From: Siphonodentalium dalli
Taxonomy: Eukaryota; Mollusca; Scaphopoda; Gadilida; Siphonodentaliidae
Length of the DNA: 64,000 nt
NCBI GenBank assembly: GCA_032622095.1
Contig: CP136068.1
Location: forward strand, 155,709,151 to 155,773,150
Direction: 5' to 3'
The translations under genes and the position numbers were made by a program. Shown here piece after piece: positions 56,736-64,000 of this stretch. The stretch's first letter is position 1. Every line of letters begins with the position of its first letter. The notes beneath the pieces were generated by a model. It saw only the letters and a program-made list of their open reading frames with translations. It was not told the DNA's origin and did no database searches.

Positions 56736-58064
56736 TTAATAGGGAGGTAAAGTGGCACAATTCCAGAAATTGGGACCGGTTGAAATACATGTATTTTTGT
56801 TTTAAATGACCAAAAAATTAAAAATATTTTTGTTCATAGACATACTACAATAATCCAAGATTAAGTATAATCTGATAAGTAATAAATTTGTCATTCCCAA
56901 AAAGATGCATTTGAACGTCAAAACAACACAAAAAGTTTGAGACAAAAAAACTCACTGGTAAGAATATCAAATAGCCAACAGGAGGTATCAACATGTAGCT
57001 AATACTCCCATGCAGTGACAACGCGTAGCGGATTTCCTAGTTTCAAACCTAAATCTCCAGAAATTTGAACTTATATGTAAACATACCACCCAAAAAGACA
57101 TCCATTTGCAAAAACTATTTCAGAAAACTATGGAGCACCACTTTACTATCAATAATACATGTATGCAAAAAATGTACAGTCCCAAATTTCATGCACAGCG
57201 AAAAAGCTTTTCATACTTCCTGTTTACCTTTCGTCATGAGTTTCGAATTCGGCTGGAAACAAACAAGATATTCACTTTTAAATCTTCAGCTGTACGTGTC
57301 GATCAAAGAATCGATGACTTTCTGATGTATCTAACACAAACGTATATACTATGTTTTATCAATATATTGATTCCTTACCGGTCAAACGTTGACAATTTAT
57401 TAGCTTGAAGTTTATTTCGCGGGGAGAATTTATCAGGTAGGCGGAAGTCGCCAAACAACCACGTTATATGTAAAGACGCCAAATTTCAATCACGCGGTCG
57501 GTATTTTAAACCATATAAGAAAGATGATATAAACATTTAATAATGACGAGGTGTAGTTTTTCTGCCATAATTATGGTGTAAGTATTTGACATTAACATTA
57601 CGTATTATGTGATATTATTACTTAATATCGTATATATATATTCCGAACTATTTCGGCGGAGTGATATGTTTATTGGATAGCTTGTTACTGTTTACATCTA
57701 AATTCCTTCGAGATTTTTCGTAAAACTTGATGCCGACTGTAAGTAAATCAATACAGTTTTACTCAACAAACGATTATCCAATTGTGTTATGGACCATGTG
57801 TTGTCATAACAGCCAGTTCGTTTTATTTTCAAAATCGTAAAATAAGCACATTTCTCAACACAGGAACGATAACTCCACCAATGGCTGACAGAATTTCCCC
57901 AATTTCTGTTGCTCGTAAAGTTTCTTGAAGTATGATATTTCGATAATGGGTACGTTTTTCGAAAATTTTCGAAAATTTATGAAGTTAGGATTTTGTCTCA
58001 AATTTTTAACATGGAAACCCTATGGGAGAAAAATAATAAATTTTCCACTTTACCCCCCTCTTAA
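56736..58064. mobile_element. ~1.3-kb TIR element flanked by TTAA
   Basis: TTAA (56736-56739), TAGGGAGGTAAAGTGG at the left; CCACTTTACCCCCCTC, TTAA (58061-58064) at the right. TIRs agree at 14 of 16 positions. Two overlapping frames (57065-57408) encode no recognisable transposase. Non-autonomous, TTAA-specific (piggyBac/Kolobok-like by target site). Confidence 0.65.
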
Positions 58065-58108
58065 TGCTTACTAGTCTAGGCAAATATGGACATAGGTGTC
58101 GCCTGGAG

Positions 58109-59260
58109 AGGGAATTTATGAGACCTACATTTTTGGTTAGCATGAACACTTAACTTTCGGAATCCGTATGTTGTCTTTGTCAGATAGGCGGACTTTTTTC
58201 GCACCGCGTGGTTTTATTGAGGCACCTGTTGATAAAATCGGTCATTTTGTCAATAAAGCCGACATATTTGACAGAGTATATTCACACCTTTTGAGATGAG
58301 TTATTCGTCCAATTTTGATACCTGTGAATGGGGCGATAACAAGAGTAAGATAATACATGTAACCATTGAATCTCGGAATAACAGTTATGACGTCATGTGA
58401 CGTAAAGTAATTTTTAGGGTGAGAAAAATATGACGATTCACGCAAAGCGTTGTCTTTCGTTTCTTATAAAATCAGAAGTAAGATGGTTATGCCCAATTAG
58501 TTTATACCATGGGAAACTACTGCCAATTAGCTATGTTATAATATATCACTTATCGATTTTGGTCGCATTATTTTTTATCAAAGGCAGAAAAATCAACCCT
58601 CCCCCTAAAGCTGAGAGGCGGCAGGCTGTGGTGTAAGGCACACAGAACGCACAATTATGTGCCAAATTGCGAAATTAACACAACGGCCGTTGATGGACTG
58701 CTAATGATTTGTCTAATATATATGTTTCGATCGACACAGTCGAGCATTAAAGTAACAATATTGCATAATGTACGTCCTGACTCAATTTTTTAACAAATTT
58801 TTGATTTTTCCCCCAAAAAGATAATCTAAAAATGCATTTTGTCTTCTTCCGGGATGCAAAAATGAAAATATTGGATTAAGGGTGGAGATAATTAGTGTAT
58901 ACGGTAATTTCGTTCCGTCTTGGTTTAAAACTGGCCTAATAACACAAGATGGCTGCCAATATGGTGGCCGGTAAATAGGTGGGAATTGTAAAATTTGTAA
59001 GAACGCACGATTACTTGCCAAAATGGCTTAACTAACACAACGGCCGTTGATAAGCTGCTACAGTTTTATGTAATATGTATATCCCGATCCATCGACTAGA
59101 ACATTTAAGTGAAACCGGTACACAAAGCACCTCCTGGTCCCAATTTTTAATTAAATATTTAATTAGTTTAGTCCGAAACTAATCAAAAACCTCTTTTTGT
59201 CATCTTCTCGAAATGCGTAAAGACAATAATGTAGCGTGGGTGGATATAATTTGTATGTAC
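58109..59260 (+). repeat. Left arm of a 5.4-kb fold-back element
   Basis: Collinear inverted match to 62380-63496, roughly 75-80% identical by eye. Outermost is GGGAATTTATGAGACCTACA, then CGGAATCCGTATGTTG, then a block with CAACCCTCCCCCTAAAG, then ~340-bp tandem modules, each with CACAACGGCCGTTGAT and TGGCTGCCA. Long TIRs made of tandem modules are a feature of fold-back (FB)-type elements. Confidence 0.75.
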
Positions 59261-59349
59261 GATAATTTCATGCCGTCGTCGGTTACTACATGTACATGAC
59301 ATATTACCCCCAAAATGGCTGCCAAAACGGTTGCGGTATATGGATGGAA

Positions 59350-62300
59350 ATTGTAAAATCTGTCACGTCGCAATTAACACCACCATCGCAATGCAATGTC
59401 TTATAAAACCAATAGTCCTATTATATTCATATCATTTTGCAATACTATCACGTAACAGTGGTCAGTTCTATTGAAATGACAACCAGATTGTACCCACGAA
59501 TGAGAGGATCGACAAAATTTGCATTCATTCGCGCTCAAGTAAGATTTGTTCTTCAAAATCGGTGGCATGTCGTGCAAATTATTTCACAATGAACATGATT
59601 AGTTTAAGGCAGATGGCTGTCTTGACTATCTTTGCGAAAAGAATAATGGAATTGTGTGGGTTATATTACATCTAACACGATATTTAAGCATACTTGGCAC
59701 TCTCTATGGCTATTTGTAACAAAATGCGACCACGAATAACAGAATTAACCGATTAACCAATTCGGATATATACACCTCATCAAATAACTCATGTTGATAC
59801 GAATCGTTGGTTACCCTCTATCAACGAGGCGTTATTACAAGAACGGAGCTACTGATACATTGGGTCTCATGTATACGGTTCTAAAAGTAAGTATAAATGG
59901 ATCTCACTGACCAATAGAAATTGCTGCCCAGTCCGCAAATTATCAAACCGTCACATTATACACGTTCGTTCTGTTTCATCATCACGCAATAGAATCGTTG
60001 AATTTTGTATTCTAACATTTTCCGGATTATTTTCCATGACATATATTTCGCACACAAGGAGATGTAAACCTGGTTGATATCCCTCTTGTAGTTTGCCAGC
60101 TGCTTAACGGTGGGATGTATTTGCTTGTACTAGCAGTAGATAAGTTGCAAAGCAAAGGCAAGGCTCTAAGCGACATTTCCAACAACGAAAATACCAGCGA
60201 TGTGGTCAATCACATACAACTGTCAAACTATGTTCCTATACATTTCGATTGTATCTTACACTGTATAGTATGGTACTGGAGTCTCTTGTCACCTCATTTG
60301 CCCGCGAAGTGACTGAACAATTGCTTGTAAGGCGAGGTACCCCAAAACACTGACTGTTATCCCATGCTATAGATGAAAACTCATATTACCCATATCTTTC
60401 TATGCTGATGAGTAGGTAGGATTACTTCTGAAAGGCTGTACACTCAGAAAACAACATATATAGATCGGATAATTGGCATTGAGTTGTATCATGTAGACTG
60501 ATACATTTTGAACGTTTGGTATCCCAGTGTAAGTTTGAGCTCATTGTGACAACAAAATGAAAAGGACGACAATTGCAATTATTTGTATACATGCCATACA
60601 AAGGTTAATACCAGGAAGCGTATAATAACTATCTAAATAAGTCCAAAAATAATGCGGTTAGGGACCTGCTGATGCCAGCGGGTCGGATGTCTGAAAACAT
60701 ACCATATCTTGATTATGGCCGTTCATGATTAAAACATTATAATTCCACCCACCGGTCATATCTAACGCCAGATGTGTTACAGTTAAATTCAAATGTATAT
60801 TTTGTTACCCCACTATGCGCGACGTGAGTGGACCGTCTATAGTGCGTATCCTGATATTATATTGTGATAGTGTTTGATGTGCAAATGGGTAAAAACAAAA
60901 TGGGATCACGAGTCTTGGTGTAATTTGTCTCTGCATCTCAGAAATGACAAATAGCAACAACTTCTGTGCAGACCAGAATCTGATCTACGATAACTCATCC
61001 ATAACAACTCCGAATGTGCTGAGCGAAATCAGTAACTGGACACGATAGCCGTAGTTTAGTATTTACTTAAAAGCATGTAAGGAATACATGCATATGTCTT
61101 TGTTCAATCAGGACGATATGGGGACGAGGAATTATTCGCCATATTGTTTTCCACCGGTGGTGCCTGTATTGAATACAGCCCGATTGAAACATAAATGACA
61201 TGAGTTTTACGTTTCAAACACCAATGGTGCTTGCAACAGCAGCAGGTCTCCTGGTCTGAATATGGACCATTCAAATGTAACATAACGTAGACAAGTTTAC
61301 TTTTCCACCAATTTGGAAACAACAGTTATATAACTGAAGGTTATCGCGTTTATATATTGCAAATAAAGCGGTCCTTCGTGGCGATCTTGTTCAACAGAAA
61401 CTGCATAATTAAGTTAGACACACAGGAGGGATTCTCATTCTGGACTATTCTTATGTTTATCACTGATCAAACAATTTTTCAGAAGATGCAAAATCTGAAC
61501 TAATTTTGTACGACGATCGCTATATTTTTCTGAATCTCATTTTCTTTGCGTTATTGGACACAAGTCAATGAAAGCGGCGATGGTGATTTAGTGTCTGTAA
61601 AAATTCACTCGGTGTTATCGCGACCGTCTTCTGTGGGTCGAAGCTATTGTACAGCAATTGTAGATTGTATATATAAAAGATTAATGGAGGCACTGACTCA
61701 GAATCAAAATCACTGCTTCAAATATGGTTGCTTCAGTGAGTGTGAACAAATTATCATTTCTTATCGAAGTGGTCATGTATTTATCGGATGGCAAAATTAT
61801 ATGTTTCTTATCTCACATCTAGCTTTAAAATCGGTCCCATTTTCGCCCAATCAAGTCGAGGTGTGAACCCGCATCAACCTCGTCTAGCCCAGACTTCGAT
61901 AATGGTATCCACGACATATCCACCTCATATGTACCATCATGTCTGGTAGCACTTGGAATAATATCCTTTGAGAAAGATTGACCTTCTATTGTCGGGTTTA
62001 AGTAATTTCTTATTGATTATGTCAAAGGTAACTGGCATAAATAACGATCAGGCATTCAATGTATTACTGTTACTCGGTTCTTCGTTTTAAACAATCCTGT
62101 TCATCTGTAAATACCTCGCTCAAATTGCCAACTGTTTCAAGGGACACGGATCACTTGAGCACGAATGCTCATGAATGCAAGATTCGTCAATAATGGGCAC
62201 CATTCTGGTAGAAATTTTAAATAGAATTGCGCATCATGATGTCCCGGAGTAACATGATACAATGAATATAATACTTTGGGTTGTGTGATACATTCGATGG

Positions 62301-62380
62301 CGGCAATGGCGATAAATGCGTTATTAAGCCATTTTGTAATCCAAAAACGACATTGAATTATCTCCACCACGCTACATTCT
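59350..62380. other. Spacer of the fold-back structure, no gene recognised
   Basis: 3 kb of AT-rich sequence. Frames at 60115-60312, 61104-61322 and 61546-61866 have no recognised domain. No transposase motif seen. Confidence 0.4.
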
Positions 62381-63496
62381 GCGCGTTATGGCTTCTGAGA
62401 AGATGACAAAAATGGCTTTATGTTATTTTTTGGAGAAAAATAGCAAAATTTTATCAAAATTTTGTGCCAGGAGGTGCATTGTGTAAAATTTTCACTTTAT
62501 TGTTCGAGTTTTTAAATCGGGATATATACATTGAACTATAGTTTAGCAGTTAATCAACGACAGCTTTGTTAGTTAAGCCATTTAAGCAAGTAATTGTGCA
62601 TTCTTACATATATCCCAATTTCCACCTATATTGCGGCTGCCATATTGGCAGCCATTTTGGATTAGTATGTAATTTTTTAATCCAAGGCGGAATGAAATTG
62701 CCGTATACACGAATTATGTCCATCCTTACTAATTCTTTTCTTTTTATGCCTTCCAGAAAATTTAAAAAAATGCGTTTTATATCATTTTTAGGAAAAATTC
62801 TAAAATTTATTAAAATTTCGGGTCTGGGGGTACATTATATATTGTTTCTACTTTAATGTTCGAGTTTGTAGACAGGAACTTATATATTATTACATTCTTT
62901 AGCAGACTTTCAACGGCCGTTGTGTTAATTAAGCCTACTGACATGTAACCGTGAGTTATGTGTGCCTTATACCACAGCATGGCGCATCTTAACTTTAGGG
63001 GGAGGGTTGATTTTTCTGCCTCTGATTAACAATAATGCGGCCTGCAGCGATAAGTTATATATCAAAATATAGCCAATTGGCAGTAGTTTCACACGGTATA
63101 AAACAATGTGGCATACCCATCTTACTTTGTGATTTAAATGAAACGAAAGACAACTCTTTGCGTGAATCGTCATATTTGTCTCACCCAAAATATTAGTCGA
63201 CGTCACATGACGTCATGATTGTCATTCCGAGATTCAATGGTTACATGTATTACCCTACTCTGGTTATCGCCCGACTCTCAGGTATCAAAATTGGACGAAT
63301 ATTTCTTCTCAAAATGTGTGAAAATACTCTGTTAATAATGTCGGCTTTATTTAAAAAATGACAGATTTTTTCATCGGGTGCCTCAAGAAAACCACGCGGT
63401 GAGAAAAAAGTCCGCCTATCTGACATATCCAACATACGGATTCCGAAAGTTTAGTATTTACGCTAACCAACAATGTAGGTCCCATAAATTCCCTGG
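62380..63496 (-). repeat. Right arm of the fold-back element
   Basis: Reverse-complement partner of 58109-59260. The terminus CCCATAAATTCCCTGG lies about 35 bp from the splice donor of the host exon that follows, so the element inserted into an intron. Confidence 0.75.
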
Positions 63497-63531
63497 CCTA
63501 TACTTTTAGGATTAACTCTACGTAGACTTAC

Positions 63532-63736
63532 TTGCATCCTGTTGTCATCGGCTCGTGCTTCGATTGTGAAATTCTTGCCGACAGCGAATGGTTGAGTTGA
63601 ATCGATGGTCAAGAAATGATCCCACGTATTTCCCACGCGACCTGAAAATCTCATCCTCCCATTGTTAATCTCCACGTGAAGTCTCAGCGCATAATCATCT
63701 TTGCCATTTATTCTTGCGTGTATCGCAAATGCGAAC
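63532..63736 (-). CDS. Host exon, galectin-like domain segment
   Basis: Minus-strand exon with a strong acceptor (TTGTTTTTTTCTCTTCACAG, ending at 63737) and a consensus donor (GTAAGT at 63526-63531). Its 68 codons read FAFAIHARING, YALRLHVEINNGRMRF, GNTWDHFLTID, PFAVGKNFTIEARADDNRMQ. The beta-strand order (ALxLH...R, W, PF-x-G-x-F-x-I) resembles a galectin/concanavalin-type fold, but the canonical galectin HxNxR and WGxE residues are not intact. Flanking exons lie outside or are uncertain. Confidence 0.6.
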
Positions 63737-63749
63737 CTGTGAAGAGAAA

Positions 63750-63885
63750 AAAACAATTATAGGTTACAGTGAAGTAATTATTTTCACTAGTCTCAGTGTT
63801 AACATTTAATGGTCTGCAGCTCTGAGTAATCACGAATTTTGGTAACCATTCAGGATTGGCATCTGCGCAAAGTTTCTGCATGAAA
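63750..63885 (-). CDS. Possible neighbouring exon
   Basis: An open minus-strand stretch reading LCADANPEWLPKFVITQSCR follows an acceptor-like TTTTTCATGCAG near 63872 (minus strand). No clear donor before the next intron tract. Could be an upstream exon of the same gene, but weakly supported. Confidence 0.2.
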
Positions 63886-64000
63886 AATATCATATCCTCA
63901 AGTATGGAATGTACTTTTAAATTTCGGATTTATATCTAGAGTCAGAATTGCATGAAAAAAATATTGACATTTTTTACCTCACACCAGAAAAATTCAAACC

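Noticed and set aside
58430-58636. 68-codon ORF whose start and end are also present in the opposite arm (62967-63206), suggesting a conserved small membrane protein
   Set aside because: Comparing codons, most differences between arms fall at first and second positions and change the amino acid. Similarity is equal to that of the non-coding parts of the arms, so there is no sign of selection on protein.

Overview
This window is non-coding, repeat-dominated DNA from an animal nuclear genome. It is AT-rich and has no long intact host gene. The likely source is a marine lophotrochozoan such as a mollusc or brachiopod. That is inferred from the retroelement tails ((TTGA)n and (AAAT)n), Penelope-like and CR1-like retroelements, a lineage-type GPCR fragment and dense small TIR elements. 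Nothing here looks bacterial: there are no operons and no rRNA, and every coding remnant is eukaryotic.

Layout. 0-1.6 kb: three copies of one ~380-bp element in alternating orientation. 3-5.7 kb: two 3' retroelement fragments and a gag-like fragment, all on the minus strand. 6.5-6.9 kb: first copy of a family built from pairs of 69-bp hairpins. 7.5-14 kb: a 41-bp perfect inverted repeat bounds minisatellites, a possible 5' exon, two broken GPCR fragments and an RT tail. 14.7-15.6 kb: a 50-bp satellite with higher-order structure, followed by a fold-back element and an RT remnant with a 7-bp tail repeat. 20.6-22.4 and 51.0-52.5 kb: two related degraded elements with THAP-domain remnants. 23.7-24 kb: a 23-bp minisatellite. 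25.0-26.4 kb: a Penelope-like element that has lost its RT but kept its GIY-YIG endonuclease. 27-30.3 kb: three TTAA-flanked TIR elements, two of which carry the 69-bp hairpin pair. 31-34.8 kb: a nearly full-length CR1/L2-type retrotransposon with EN and RT, inactivated by a stop, two frameshifts, a small deletion and a mutated catalytic Asp.

The main object is at 38,953-48,543: a 9.59-kb nearly perfect palindrome (two ~4.8-kb arms), beginning AG and ending CT, flanked by a 6-bp direct repeat GGTATG. Arm identity stops exactly at that repeat, so this is an integrated palindromic element and not a palindromic-read artefact. Each arm carries the same compact three-ORF cassette (107, 64 and 189 aa; the last has a C2H2 zinc finger), a GAGCAAAT satellite and AACTTCC-type minisatellites. 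AG termini, a 6-bp target duplication and very long inverted repeats are what Polinton/Maverick-type elements show. No polymerase, integrase or capsid gene is present, so this would be a non-autonomous, snap-back-like derivative. It sits 1 bp inside the end of a 1.55-kb TIR transposon (48,549-50,098) that has its own 9-bp target duplication at 38,943 and 50,099.

The right end holds a 5'-truncated L1-type insertion with poly(A) and a 16-bp target duplication (53.6-54.7 kb), a TTAA-flanked element (56.7-58.1 kb), a 5.4-kb fold-back structure (58.1-63.5 kb), and one well-delimited host exon on the minus strand (63,532-63,736) with galectin-like sequence. That exon is the best candidate for a functional host coding segment in the window.
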